Assembly (NCBI RefSeq): GCF_021190955.1
Contig: NZ_JAIOAO010000003.1
Span: 806,001-870,000 of the forward strand
Direction of reading: 5' to 3'
Length of the DNA stretch: 64,000 nucleotides
From: Parachryseolinea silvisoli
GTDB lineage: Bacteria > Bacteroidota > Bacteroidia > Cytophagales > Cyclobacteriaceae
Positions 24,078 through 33,692 of the stretch are shown one piece after another (position 1 is the stretch's first letter; each line of letters opens with the position of its first letter). Below the pieces are notes generated by a model. That model worked only from the letters and a program-made list of their open reading frames with translations. It ran no database searches and was not told the DNA's origin. A program made the position numbers and the translations under genes.

Positions 24078-24860
24078 TTAGTTATTCAAGAGGATCCTTG
24101 TTGCCGCGGTAACGGCACCGTTGTTTGTATTTTGTAAGAAGCCTACAATCTCCCACCCGTTGCCGGTGAAATCCGATGGTGCCTCGATAACGTTGGTACC
24201 TTGTTGGCCGGCTTTCAGGCTGACGGTGACCAGTTTCCGTACGATCTGGGCGTGGGTTAATGTTCTTCCTTCGTTCTCGCCCCGGCTTATTTTATGGATG
24301 GCATGTTTTTGCACCAATGCGATCAGTAGCTGATCGGCGTCTGTCTTTCCCGTTGCCTGGTATTTTACAGTGAGCGAGCGATTGGTTTGCGTCACGTCAA
24401 GATCGAGTGTTGCCTCGGTGGCGTTTGTCAGTGCGTGTGTAATGTCTTCTTGTAACGTCGAGGCATTCCAGTTCAGGCATTCCTTATTGCCGTTGATAAC
24501 GATCTGGGGTGTATAGATGGAGCCGCTCTGCAGGTGGCCGGCATATGTGCGCTGGCGTTCCGAGAATAGGGCGTTGCTGTATTTATCTTTCCATCCCAGG
24601 CGATCCCAATAGTCGACGTGATAGGCGAGCACATAGATCGGTTGGTCTTTTGCGTCGGTTTGAACTTTGGCCAGCAAGTCATCCGCACGGGGGCAGCTGG
24701 AGCATCCTTCGGAGGTAAAAAGCTCCAGCAAGGCGAACCCCCTGGCGCCGGTCGCCGGTAGGGTATGTTTTATGGTGGTGATCGGTGGTGCGGTGAATGC
24801 GGCGAGGAAGGCGATGAGGGCAATTCCGACACCTATTGTGATTACGCTCGTGGATTTCAT
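24078..24860 (-). CDS. DUF1223 thioredoxin-like exported protein
   Basis: A 260-residue protein with an N-terminal hydrophobic anchor or signal (VITIGVGIALIAFLAAFTAPP). The DUF1223 domain starts with LLELFTSEGCSSCPRADDLL, where C-S-S-C gives a thioredoxin-type active site, followed by YHVDYWDRLGWKDKYS and TPQIVINGNKE. These are the hallmarks of the family. The fold suggests a periplasmic redox or metal-related role, but the biochemical activity is not established. It is the first gene of a likely two-gene transcript with DUF2911; a good -7 box lies 25 bases before the start. Confidence 0.85.
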   Translation of the reverse strand: MKSTSVITIGVGIALIAFLAAFTAPPITTIKHTLPATGARGFALLELFTSEGCSSCPRADDLLAKVQTDAKDQPIYVLAYHVDYWDRLGWKDKYSNALFSERQRTYAGHLQSGSIYTPQIVINGNKECLNWNASTLQEDITHALTNATEATLDLDVTQTNRSLTVKYQATGKTDADQLLIALVQKHAIHKISRGENEGRTLTHAQIVRKLVTVSLKAGQQGTNVIEAPSDFTGNGWEIVGFLQNTNNGAVTAATRILLNN

Positions 24861-24885
24861 ATACGTTATTTATTGCTTTCTGATC

Positions 24886-24893
24886 CAAAAATA
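24886..24893 (-). promoter_or_regulatory. Candidate -7 box (TATTTTTG) for the DUF1223 gene
   Basis: On the minus strand these bases read TATTTTTG, a full match to TAnnTTTG, located 25 bases before the ATG. No clear TTG is found at the -33 distance, so the call rests on one box and its position. Confidence 0.4.
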
Positions 24894-24961
24894 CGGGCTT
24901 GCCGATGGCGGGTTTGGCGGAAACGGGTCAGGTGGACAAAACCGTGCGTGAGTTAGACATT

Positions 24962-25036
24962 CCTGCCTGCCGGCAGGTAGTCGACCGATTGCCGTCACAC
25001 GTCTATCAGGCGGCAGGCCTGCCTGCCAGTAGGCAG
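24962..25036. repeat. CCTGCC/GGCAGG palindromic intergenic repeats
   Basis: Two GC-rich palindromic units lie between divergent genes. The first contains CCTGCCGGCAGG (24966-24977). The second contains GGCAGGCCTGCC (25013-25024) and then GCCTGCC-agta-GGCAGG, which folds as a small hairpin. All are built from the same CCTGCC hexamer. Units of this kind are dispersed in some Cytophagales genomes; that last statement is general knowledge and was not checked here. Confidence 0.6.
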
Positions 25037-25096
25037 GGGATATGACTGATATTTGTTACCTTGGCCAATGGCCGGGTATGCAGGTCAATCGTGCGT

Positions 25097-28000
25097 ATGA
25101 GAAGATTTTTCCGTGGGTTGGCGATTATGTGTGTGTGCCGAAGGGTACAACGGTGGGGGATAGTGGTCTTGTTATTCGTAATGACGCATGCAGCTGCCTG
25201 GGCTACAGATCCGCATCCGAAGGCTGGCACCAGCGTACACTTTATCGAGAACAAACACCAATGGCAAGCAGACATTCTCTTTGGTACGCCCGTGAAGCAG
25301 GGGTATGTCACCTTTCAGCGCGATAAGCTACAATTTCTTTTTCAGGGACATCGCCCACGGCCGGTGAAGGGGACCGCCGCCAAACAGGGCGTGCCGACAG
25401 TCGCTGTCGCAGACGACGGGCACCACCTGCAACCTTCCACGGATGGACATGTCGTCGACGTGGCCTTTGTAGGAGCCAACCCGTTGGTATACATCGCGGG
25501 GGAAGCGCCGGTGGCAACGCAGTATAATTTCTTCCTGGGTAACGATCCGTCGCAATGGGCTTCCGGCGCTGCTGCGTATAGCCGTGTGCGGTATCACGAT
25601 TTGTATTGTGGTATTGACCTGGTATATGGTTCGCAGGAAGGGCGTATGAAATACGAATGGATTGTTTCTCCCATGCAAGACCCCTCCGCGATTGCGTTGC
25701 GGTACACCGGGGCCGACGAAGTCTCGATCGTCCACGACAGCTTGTACATTCGCACCTCCGTCAATGAAGTATGGGAGCTCAAGCCTTATGCATATCAGGA
25801 AATAAACGGCCGGCGTATACCCGTGTCGTGCCGGTATACTTTGCGTGACCAGACGGTGGGATATGATTTTCCAGAAGGGTACGACCCGGCCTACACGCTG
25901 GTGATCGACCCGGTGCTCGTCTTCTCGGGCTATTCGGGCTCGACAGCTGACAACTGGGGTTTTACAGCAACGTACGATGCGCAGAGTAATGCATATTCTG
26001 GTGGCATTGTGGAAGGCGTTCCGGGCTTGCGTTATCCGGTAACACCGGGTGCGTATACCCTGGCGCACCAGGGCGGCCTCTGGGATGTTGGTATCATGAA
26101 GTTTGACTCGGCAGGCACGACAATGTTGTATGCTACCTACCTGGGGGGAGACGGTACGGAGACGCCCCAGAGCCTGGTGGTCAACCATGCAGGAGAGCTG
26201 CTGGTGCTCGGTGTGACGAGCTCGCCCCATTTCCCGGTTACCAATGGGTCGACCTTCCATCCCGGAGCAGGAGTAATGCCGATCAACGGCATTGAGTTTA
26301 CGGACGGCGCTGATTTGTTTGTCGCCAAGCTAAGCAGTGATGGTCGCAGACTGTTGGGCGGGACCTATATTGGCGGCACGAACCTCGACGGTATCAACGA
26401 CAACGTGCTGAACCAAAATTACGGTGATGCGTTGCGGGGAGACATTATTGTGGACGCCCAGGATTTTGTCTATCTGGCTTCCAGTACCTATTCAACCGAT
26501 TTTCCGATAGTGAATACGGGGACGACGCATCGTGGTGGAATACAGGATGCTGTGTTGGTAAAGCTGCAGCCCGACCTGTCTGCCATTGCCTGGAGCCGCT
26601 TCATTGGGAGTACCGGCACCGACGTGGCGTATTCGCTCGAGCTGGATCTTGCGGGTAACGTCTTCGTGGCGGGCGGTACAAACGGAAGTTTACCTGGATT
26701 GACTGGTTTTCGCAAGACTCCGTGGGGCGGCATTGATGGCTGGGTGATGTCCTTTACGCCGTCCGGAGCGGCGGCCAACGGCACGTATGTGGGCACATCG
26801 GCTACCGACCAGTGTTACTTCGTAGACCTGGATGAAGACGGTCATGTATACCTCTTTGGCCAGACGGCGGGGCGTTTCCCGGTCAGCAAACGACAGCAAG
26901 TCTATCACAACGCCGACGGCGGGCAATTTGTGCAGAAGTTTTCCAACAACCTGCGCGACACGCTGCTGTCTACGGTGATCGGGAAAGGTAGCTTTACACC
27001 CGATATTTCGCCGACGGCTTTTCTCGTCAGCGACTGTGGTTTTATCTACCTCAGTGGTTGGGGGGGAGAGATCAACCGTAGCGGGAGTACTACGCGGGGA
27101 TTGCATACAACACCGGACGCGTATGATCCCGTTGGGAATGGTCATGATTTCTACCTGATGGTATTGAGCGGCGATGTACGCACATTGTTATACGCGACCT
27201 TCCTGGGTGCCAGCGTGTCGGAGACGCACGTGGATGGTGGCACCAGCCGATTTGATAAACAGGGGGTGGTATACCACGCGGTGTGTGCGGGCTGTGGCGG
27301 TCGGTCGGACTTCCCGGCGGAGAACGTGCCCCAGGCGAACCGGTTCAATCAAAGCGAGAATTGTAACAACGCCGTCTTTAAATTTGATTTGTCGCAGCTG
27401 CGGGCTGCCGTGCGGACCAACACGCCAGACTTTGACTATCCGGGCGTGAACAAGATTTGCCTGCCGGATAAGATCGTGTTCGAGAACTTCAGCTATGGTG
27501 GCAAGGTCTATGAATGGGACTTTGGTGATGGTACAACCTTAACGACGACCAATACCGACCCGATCGTCCATGAGTATAAAGAGTCCAACCGACGCTATAC
27601 AGTTTGGTTAAAGGCCATTGCGCCAGAGACTTGTAAAGGAGTTGACTCGATGTCGGTCTATGTGGATGTGTTCGATGCACTGGCCCAAATCCAGGACGAT
27701 GACGCGCTTTGCGCCGGGAGCGAGTATACTCTTCAGGCCAGTGGCGCAGCGATCTATTCCTGGCGCAGTGCCGACGGTGCTTTTACATCGGGACTTCCGT
27801 CGCCGGTCGTAACGCCGGCCGATACCACGGTATATTACCTGACGTATACTGAAGTAAGCGGATGCATGGGCAAAGACACGGTGCAGTTAAACGTAGTGCC
27901 GTTAATTCGTACTGAATTTACGCTGGAGCGGATCGCGGATTGTTTTTCACGCCCTACGCTACACGTCGTCAACCTGACAGATAGCCTGGTAGCGACAGAC

Positions 28001-28441
28001 GAAATGTTCTTCTACTTAGGGGAGGATAACACCACCCGGTACGACGAATCCGAGATCGTCCATCAGTATAAAAAGGATGGTACGTACATCGTGAAGCTCG
28101 TGGCGAGCCGGCAAGCAGGCAGCACAACGTGCGTCAGCGAACAGTCCACACCGGTGGATATTTTTACCTTGAAGGTGCCCAACGTCATCACGCCCGATGC
28201 CACGCCGGGGCAGAACGACACGTTTGTAATCCAGTACGGCGATACGCCGGGGCAAGCGCCGAATGATCTGGGCTACCCGGTGGCCGTAAAGATTTTTAAT
28301 CGATGGGGTAATCTCCTCTACGAATCGACCGACTATAAGAACGATTGGAGTGGCGGTGGCCTGGCTTCCGGTACTTATTTCTTTGAAGTGACCGTGCAAC
28401 GTCACGCCACCTGCAAAGGGTGGGTGCAACTACTCCGTTAA
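25097..28441 (+). CDS. Large SBBP/PKD surface protein with T9SS type B sorting domain
   Basis: The protein is about 1114 residues from the ATG at 25097; in-frame ATGs at 25061 and 25127 are alternatives. A signal peptide follows (IVVLLFVMTHAAAWA). Residues about 40-270 match the N-terminal DUF7948-like domain of SBBP proteins (HFIENKHQW, YEWIVSPMQDPSAIALRY). SBBP-type beta-propeller repeats (DLAGNVFVAGGT) continue to about 740. A PKD domain has WDFGDGTT near 805, followed by an Ig-like segment. The last 85 residues carry the gliding-motility-associated type B sorting domain (NVITPDATPGQND, KIFNRWGNLLYES, WSGGGLASGTYFFEV). It should be secreted by the type IX system and held at the surface. 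Its role is unknown, probably adhesion or matrix. Its 3' end overlaps the convergent GH13 gene by 12 bases. Confidence 0.87.
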   Translation: MRRFFRGLAIMCVCRRVQRWGIVVLLFVMTHAAAWATDPHPKAGTSVHFIENKHQWQADILFGTPVKQGYVTFQRDKLQFLFQGHRPRPVKGTAAKQGVPTVAVADDGHHLQPSTDGHVVDVAFVGANPLVYIAGEAPVATQYNFFLGNDPSQWASGAAAYSRVRYHDLYCGIDLVYGSQEGRMKYEWIVSPMQDPSAIALRYTGADEVSIVHDSLYIRTSVNEVWELKPYAYQEINGRRIPVSCRYTLRDQTVGYDFPEGYDPAYTLVIDPVLVFSGYSGSTADNWGFTATYDAQSNAYSGGIVEGVPGLRYPVTPGAYTLAHQGGLWDVGIMKFDSAGTTMLYATYLGGDGTETPQSLVVNHAGELLVLGVTSSPHFPVTNGSTFHPGAGVMPINGIEFTDGADLFVAKLSSDGRRLLGGTYIGGTNLDGINDNVLNQNYGDALRGDIIVDAQDFVYLASSTYSTDFPIVNTGTTHRGGIQDAVLVKLQPDLSAIAWSRFIGSTGTDVAYSLELDLAGNVFVAGGTNGSLPGLTGFRKTPWGGIDGWVMSFTPSGAAANGTYVGTSATDQCYFVDLDEDGHVYLFGQTAGRFPVSKRQQVYHNADGGQFVQKFSNNLRDTLLSTVIGKGSFTPDISPTAFLVSDCGFIYLSGWGGEINRSGSTTRGLHTTPDAYDPVGNGHDFYLMVLSGDVRTLLYATFLGASVSETHVDGGTSRFDKQGVVYHAVCAGCGGRSDFPAENVPQANRFNQSENCNNAVFKFDLSQLRAAVRTNTPDFDYPGVNKICLPDKIVFENFSYGGKVYEWDFGDGTTLTTTNTDPIVHEYKESNRRYTVWLKAIAPETCKGVDSMSVYVDVFDALAQIQDDDALCAGSEYTLQASGAAIYSWRSADGAFTSGLPSPVVTPADTTVYYLTYTEVSGCMGKDTVQLNVVPLIRTEFTLERIADCFSRPTLHVVNLTDSLVATDEMFFYLGEDNTTRYDESEIVHQYKKDGTYIVKLVASRQAGSTTCVSEQSTPVDIFTLKVPNVITPDATPGQNDTFVIQYGDTPGQAPNDLGYPVAVKIFNRWGNLLYESTDYKNDWSGGGLASGTYFFEVTVQRHATCKGWVQLLR

Positions 28442-30280
28442 TTCCAGTACCAGTAAGTAATATTCCGGCAGGGATACATTGTCCAGGGTGTATTTTTTGC
28501 CTGTGGTGATCTCTGTGCCGCCGGTATGCTGTCCGATGCTTTCGGCAAAGCGTTGTGTGTTTACGGTCGCAGGCTTGTCGTTGGTATTAAAGATGCACAT
28601 GACCGTTTGTTGTCCTTCCTGGCGGAAGTATACATAGATGCCGTCTTCCGGCACGTACTGGGTGAGCTTACCGGTGGTCAGCGCCGGGGAATTCTTGCGG
28701 AAGGTGGCAAGCTTACGGGTCCATTCAAATACTTCATTTTCTTTCTCCGTGCGGCCGGCCGTCGTGAATTTGTTTGCCGTGTCACCGGGCCAGCCACCCG
28801 GGAAGTCGAGGCGTACCCACCCGTCGGGATTGGCAAATCCTTTCATCAGAATCTCGGTACCATAGTATAGCTGCGGTACACCGCGGCTGGTCAGCAGCCA
28901 GGCAATGCCGGCTTTGTGTTTTCGGATGTCTTCGCCCACGACGGAGTAAAAGCGGCTCATGTCGTGGTTGTCGAGGAAGATGACGTTGCGCGTTGGGTCT
29001 TCGTAGACAAAGTCGTTGGCCAGCGTGTAGTACAATCGGTTGACGCCATTGGTCCAGCCAAAGGTCTCATTGAGTGCGGAGACAATACCGTAGAGGTAGG
29101 CCTGGAAGTCGGTGACGCCGGGCAGGTTGCTCTTGAAGGGTATATCAAATTTGTTGCGGGCGAAGTATGCCTGGTTGGGTACGCCGTGTACCCAGGTCTC
29201 GCCAAAGAGGGAGAGGCGGGGATACTGGTCGAGCAGGGCCTGGTTGCAGCGGTTCATGAAGTCCAGGTCATTGTAGATATAGGTATCGATGCGCCAGCCG
29301 TCGAGACGAAATTCCTCTACAGACCAGAGGGCGTGCTGGATCAGGAAGTTGGCCACGTAGGGGTTTTGCTGGTTGAGGTCCGGCATTTGGGGCGTGAACC
29401 AGCCGTTGCTCATACGCTCGCGGTCGCTGCGGGTAGCGTGGGGGTCGAGCAGGGGCTGGTCTTTATACGTGGTGTTGGTATAGGCAGGCCATTCGTGCAG
29501 CCAGTCGCGTGTTGGTTTTTCCTGAACGAAGAAGTGGTACAGGCCGACGTGGTTGTAGACGGCGTCCTGGATGAGCTTCATGTTACGACGGTGCAGCTCG
29601 TCGCTGAGGCGCGTGTACAAGGCGTTGTTGCCCAGGCGCGGGTCGACCGTATAGTGGTCGGTAATGGCATAGCCATGCTCGGTTCGATGGGGCATGTCGT
29701 TCTTCAGGACAGGCATCAGCCAGAGGGCAGTGACGCCCAGGTCCTGTAAGTAGTCGAGGTGGTTGATGATGCCTTGCAGGTCGCCGCCGTGGCGGAGAAA
29801 GATCGAGTCGCGGTGGAGGGACTGGTCCCGCAGGCCTTTGATGCGATCGTTGGTAGGGTCACCGTTGCTGAAGCGGTCGGCCATGGCCAGGTAGATCAGA
29901 TCTTTATTGGTGACACCCTGCGCAAACGGCCCGTCCGTTGTGCGGGCTTTCAGGGGCCAATCCACGCGCGTGTTTTTTTTGCCGGTGGTGAACACCAGCG
30001 GTACCGTGCCCGGCCTGGCGTCAGGAGCGATGATAAGGTCGAGTGCGACATATTTGCCATGCTCCAGCGGGTGCACCTGCCGGAGGGTTACGCCCGGGTA
30101 GTTGACGGTGACAGTACGTTTGTTAAAGGCGGGGTCGTCGGACCGTACCAACAGCTGGAGGGTTGGAGACTTCATGCCGGTCCACCAATGCGGGGGATAC
30201 ACGGTGATGTTTTGGGCGTGAAGGGACAGCAGAAAGGTCAGGAAAAACAGGGCGGTGAGGCCTGCGCGGTGTCGGTGCAT
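28430..30280 (-). CDS. Periplasmic GH13 alpha-amylase family enzyme (cyclomaltodextrinase/neopullulanase-like)
   Basis: The start at 30280 gives a signal peptide (MHRHRAGLTALFFLTFLLSLHAQ); the frame extends 56 codons upstream, but those residues are basic and not signal-like. The mature protein opens with the cyclomaltodextrinase-type N-terminal domain (VYPPHWWTGM), then the barrel with YLAMADRFSNGD. The GH13 catalytic residues are present: D332 in GWRIDTY, E361 in FGETWV, D440 in LDNHDMSR. The 616-residue length fits SusA-like enzymes that cut maltodextrins in the periplasm. It is divergent from the SusC/SusD pair at 30539, so it is likely part of one starch or maltodextrin utilisation locus. 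Substrate is inferred from family and context. Confidence 0.88.
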   Translation of the reverse strand: MHRHRAGLTALFFLTFLLSLHAQNITVYPPHWWTGMKSPTLQLLVRSDDPAFNKRTVTVNYPGVTLRQVHPLEHGKYVALDLIIAPDARPGTVPLVFTTGKKNTRVDWPLKARTTDGPFAQGVTNKDLIYLAMADRFSNGDPTNDRIKGLRDQSLHRDSIFLRHGGDLQGIINHLDYLQDLGVTALWLMPVLKNDMPHRTEHGYAITDHYTVDPRLGNNALYTRLSDELHRRNMKLIQDAVYNHVGLYHFFVQEKPTRDWLHEWPAYTNTTYKDQPLLDPHATRSDRERMSNGWFTPQMPDLNQQNPYVANFLIQHALWSVEEFRLDGWRIDTYIYNDLDFMNRCNQALLDQYPRLSLFGETWVHGVPNQAYFARNKFDIPFKSNLPGVTDFQAYLYGIVSALNETFGWTNGVNRLYYTLANDFVYEDPTRNVIFLDNHDMSRFYSVVGEDIRKHKAGIAWLLTSRGVPQLYYGTEILMKGFANPDGWVRLDFPGGWPGDTANKFTTAGRTEKENEVFEWTRKLATFRKNSPALTTGKLTQYVPEDGIYVYFRQEGQQTVMCIFNTNDKPATVNTQRFAESIGQHTGGTEITTGKKYTLDNVSLPEYYLLVLELTE

Positions 30281-30379
30281 ACGATAGAATTTAAGGGTCT
30301 TGACGTCTAAGTTCGGATGTTCCCGTGGAGCTGCAAGAATAGTAAAAACCTCCATTTTGCCGCCCCGGTTTTGCAGTTT

Positions 30380-30395
30380 ACGTTTTCGGAAACGT
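30380..30395. promoter_or_regulatory. Inverted repeat between GH13 and susC, candidate operator
   Basis: ACGTTTtcggAAACGT is a perfect six-base inverted repeat around a four-base centre. It lies in the 258-base region between the divergent GH13 and SusC genes, 100 bases from the GH13 start and 144 from the SusC start. A related AAACGTGTGC occurs near 30478. A shared operator for the two transcripts is plausible, but no regulator gene lies next to it. Confidence 0.35.
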
Positions 30396-30538
30396 TTGTG
30401 CATTCGATTCCTGTTAATTTTTTTGGAATTTCTTACACTATTAATCACGGGAATTACCTACTTTCAGAGTAGACTTCAAACGTGTGCACTGAGCCGCCGC
30501 GTTTGAGGTGCGTAGAATTAACCCAAACTCAACAACGT

Positions 30539-33500
30539 ATGACGAAGTTTTATCTGTATCTAAGCAGGTATCTCATGGTGGGGCTATTGTTCGGCACCAC
30601 GATGGCCTGGTCGCAGGGGCGGACCGTTACCGGAAAGGTAAGTTCATCTGACGATGGCGGCATTATTCCGGGCGCCAACATCCTGGAAAAAGGAACAAGC
30701 AATGGTACCATTACCGGTACCGACGGGGTGTACACCATCACCGTACAAGAGGGAGCAACGCTGGTATTTAGCTTTGTGGGCTACCAATCGCAAGAAATAG
30801 CGGTGGGCACACAATCGAACATCGAAGTGGTGCTTCAGGCCGACGTGACCGCGCTGAACGAGGTGGTCGTGATCGGGTATGGTGAAATTAGGAAACGCGA
30901 TGCTACCGGAGCCGTAGCATCGGTAAAATCCGAAGATTTTAACACGGGGGTGATCGCATCGCCCGAGCAGCTCATTCAAGGTAAGTCAGCCGGTGTGCAG
31001 ATCACGTCGGCGAGTGGCGAGCCGGGGGCGGGCGCTAATATCCGTATTCGCGGTACGTCATCTGTGCGCGGGGGTAACAACCCGCTGTACGTAGTGGACG
31101 GTGTGCCGCTTGCGGGGGACGATATTTCGGGTGGTGGTCTCGACATTGGTCGGGGCAATGCTTCTGCCAAAAATCCGCTGAACTTCCTGAACCCAAATGA
31201 CATCGAAAGCATCGATATCCTTAAGGATGCGTCTGCAACCGCTATCTATGGTTCACGCGGTGCAAACGGCGTGGTGTTGATTACAACCAAGAGCGGTAAA
31301 GGCAAACGCCGTCAGCTGGAATATGGTGCAACATTGAGTTTTGCGCGTATTGCACGTAAATATGACCTTCTGAATCGGGACCAGTTTCTGAATGGCGCAG
31401 CGCGGCTGGGGTCAAACCTGGAGGAGCTTGACTACGGCGGCGATACGGATTGGCAGGATGCGGTGTTTCGCACAGCCATTTCGAACCGTCACGACCTGTC
31501 GTTTTCTGACAACTACAAGACATTGAACTACCGAGCCTCCTTCAGCTATGACAACCAGGAAGGTATTGTTGAGCGTACGGGGCTGAAGCGCTACACCGGT
31601 CGTTTGAACCTGAACAAGTCGTTCCTGAATGATAAGCTGAAACTCGGCACGCAAATGATCTTCTCACGCGTGGATGACCAGGCGGCTGCGATTACCGAAA
31701 ATTCGGGCTTTGAAGGCGATCTGATCGGCTCCGTCATTATGGCGAACCCTACCTGGCCACGATTTGCCGACTCGCAATTTTCCAATACCAACATCAACCC
31801 GCTGGCGTACCTGAAGTACCACCAGGATAAAACACAGACGGACCGTCACCTGATCAACGTATCGGGTTCTTACGACATCCTTCCCTCGCTGAGCTTTAAA
31901 GTGAGTGCGGGTTTTGACCGTTCAGAGTCAACGCGGGACAAAGTGTTCTCACCGAAACTACGTTTGAGCAACGGTGTGGAAGGCAATGGCCGCGGTGGTT
32001 TTGCTGAAATCGAGACCAGCAGTGACCTGCTGGAAGCATACTTTAACTATAACAAAACAATCGGCAAAGGAACCCTGAATGCCGTGTTAGGGTATTCGTA
32101 TCAGGAGTTTAACCGCAAGGGCCTTACGGCACTGGGCTGGGGCTTTGCCGGCGAGGACATGGATCGCATGGTAAACGACCTGCATGCCGGTGTGGGTGTT
32201 GTGCAAGGCATGATCGACCAACCTTATCAGCAGTTTGGGTATTACACCGTAATCAGCAATGACGGCAACTACGAGCGTATGTATATCAACACGCTGTCGC
32301 CGGAGCCGACTACCGTCGATTTGGATAATCTCCCAACCAATATGCCAGTGCGTACGGTAACGGGTGACATCTTCAATTCCACCGACGAGTTACAGTCATT
32401 CTTCGGTCGGGTGAACTACTCGTTGTCTGACAAATACCTGGCCACGGTAACATTTCGTGCCGACGGTTCCACCCGTTTCGGCGGCAATAACAAGTACGGT
32501 TACTTCCCGTCGGGTTCCCTGGCGTGGCGCTTGTCGGAAGAGGAATTTATTCCGGAAGCCTTTAGTGATTTGAAGTTCCGCGTAGGCTACGGTGTCACGG
32601 GTAACCAGGAGATTCCGCACAACCTGCACCAGGCGCGTATCAAGTACAACAACGGTACGTCCAACCGCTTTGGAGCGCCGACCATTGGTAACGACGGTCA
32701 GGCTCCGCCTCCGGGCACTTCAAACGTAGCGTTTGAGAACCCCGACCTCAAGTGGGAGCAAACCTCACAGATTAACATCGGTCTCGACTTCGGGTTCGTA
32801 CAAAATAAGATAACCGGTAGCGTTGATGTATACCGCAAGAATACCACAGACTTGCTGATCCAGGTAACGTCGGCTCAGCCGGCGCCACAGCCTTTTACCT
32901 GGCGCAACCTGGATGCCGACGTGATCAACCAGGGTGTTGAATTAACGCTGAACGCCATTGCAGTAGAAAGCGAAAACGTAGGGTTGACCTTTGGGTTTAA
33001 CATTTCGTTCAACAAGAACAAAGTGACTAACTATGATGGCGCACCGTTGAACACGGGTGAGATCAACGGTCAGGGCCTGTCGGGCGCGTTCGCACAGCGG
33101 ATTGCTAACGACCAGCCACTATTTACCTACTATATCCGCGAGTTCCAGGGCTTTGACCAGGATGGCATCGCGATCTACAACGGTGACTTCCAGCGTTACC
33201 TGGATAAGAACCCCATTCCGAAATACAACCTGGGCTTTTCCGTAAACTTCCGTTACAAGAAGTGGGACATATCTACCTTCCTGACGGGCCAGTACGGTCA
33301 CTGGGTGTACAACAACACGGCTAATGCTTACTTCTCACTGGGCTCGCTCGCCACAGGCAAGAACATCATTTCCAGCTCGCTGTATACTGGCGAGGCGGCG
33401 GCCAACGCACCTGACGCGTCTACCCGCTACCTGGAGAAGGGCGACTTCCTGCGTATGCAGAATTTGAACCTGGGATATAACTTCAACTTCGAGCAGACCT

Positions 33501-33685
33501 CGCTGATTAAAAAACTGCGGTTGTATGCCAGCGGTCAGAACCTGTTCCTGATCACCGGCTACTCGGGTCTGGACCCGGAAGTGAATACGAATAAGGCACG
33601 TGACGGCGTTCCTTCGTTGGGTATCGACTATACGTCGTATCCGCGTGCGAGAACATTGACTTTTGGCCTGAACGCAACTTTTTAA
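30539..33685 (+). CDS. SusC/RagA family TonB-dependent outer membrane transporter
   Basis: The ATG at 30539 gives a signal peptide (YLMVGLLFGTTMAWSQ); the frame reaches back to 30482 without signal-like sequence. The 1048-residue protein has the N-terminal carboxypeptidase-regulatory-like domain (TVTGKVSSSDDGGIIPGANIL), the TonB-box region NEVVVIGYGE, a plug domain (VDGVPL, LKDASATAIYGSRGANGVV) and a beta barrel ending LTFGLNATF with the C-terminal aromatic residue. There is no STN domain, so it is a plain transporter, unlike its paralogue at 43205. SusD follows 7 bases downstream. With the divergent GH13 gene this suggests maltodextrin uptake. Confidence 0.92.
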   Translation: MTKFYLYLSRYLMVGLLFGTTMAWSQGRTVTGKVSSSDDGGIIPGANILEKGTSNGTITGTDGVYTITVQEGATLVFSFVGYQSQEIAVGTQSNIEVVLQADVTALNEVVVIGYGEIRKRDATGAVASVKSEDFNTGVIASPEQLIQGKSAGVQITSASGEPGAGANIRIRGTSSVRGGNNPLYVVDGVPLAGDDISGGGLDIGRGNASAKNPLNFLNPNDIESIDILKDASATAIYGSRGANGVVLITTKSGKGKRRQLEYGATLSFARIARKYDLLNRDQFLNGAARLGSNLEELDYGGDTDWQDAVFRTAISNRHDLSFSDNYKTLNYRASFSYDNQEGIVERTGLKRYTGRLNLNKSFLNDKLKLGTQMIFSRVDDQAAAITENSGFEGDLIGSVIMANPTWPRFADSQFSNTNINPLAYLKYHQDKTQTDRHLINVSGSYDILPSLSFKVSAGFDRSESTRDKVFSPKLRLSNGVEGNGRGGFAEIETSSDLLEAYFNYNKTIGKGTLNAVLGYSYQEFNRKGLTALGWGFAGEDMDRMVNDLHAGVGVVQGMIDQPYQQFGYYTVISNDGNYERMYINTLSPEPTTVDLDNLPTNMPVRTVTGDIFNSTDELQSFFGRVNYSLSDKYLATVTFRADGSTRFGGNNKYGYFPSGSLAWRLSEEEFIPEAFSDLKFRVGYGVTGNQEIPHNLHQARIKYNNGTSNRFGAPTIGNDGQAPPPGTSNVAFENPDLKWEQTSQINIGLDFGFVQNKITGSVDVYRKNTTDLLIQVTSAQPAPQPFTWRNLDADVINQGVELTLNAIAVESENVGLTFGFNISFNKNKVTNYDGAPLNTGEINGQGLSGAFAQRIANDQPLFTYYIREFQGFDQDGIAIYNGDFQRYLDKNPIPKYNLGFSVNFRYKKWDISTFLTGQYGHWVYNNTANAYFSLGSLATGKNIISSSLYTGEAAANAPDASTRYLEKGDFLRMQNLNLGYNFNFEQTSLIKKLRLYASGQNLFLITGYSGLDPEVNTNKARDGVPSLGIDYTSYPRARTLTFGLNATF

Positions 33686-33692
33686 TTGACCC

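Noticed and set aside
25328-26260. 310-codon minus-strand frame
   Set aside because: Antisense of the SBBP protein and without recognisable protein motifs.
28916-29749. 277-codon + strand frame antisense to the GH13 gene
   Set aside because: Valine/glycine-rich low-complexity translation; the minus strand carries all GH13 catalytic motifs.
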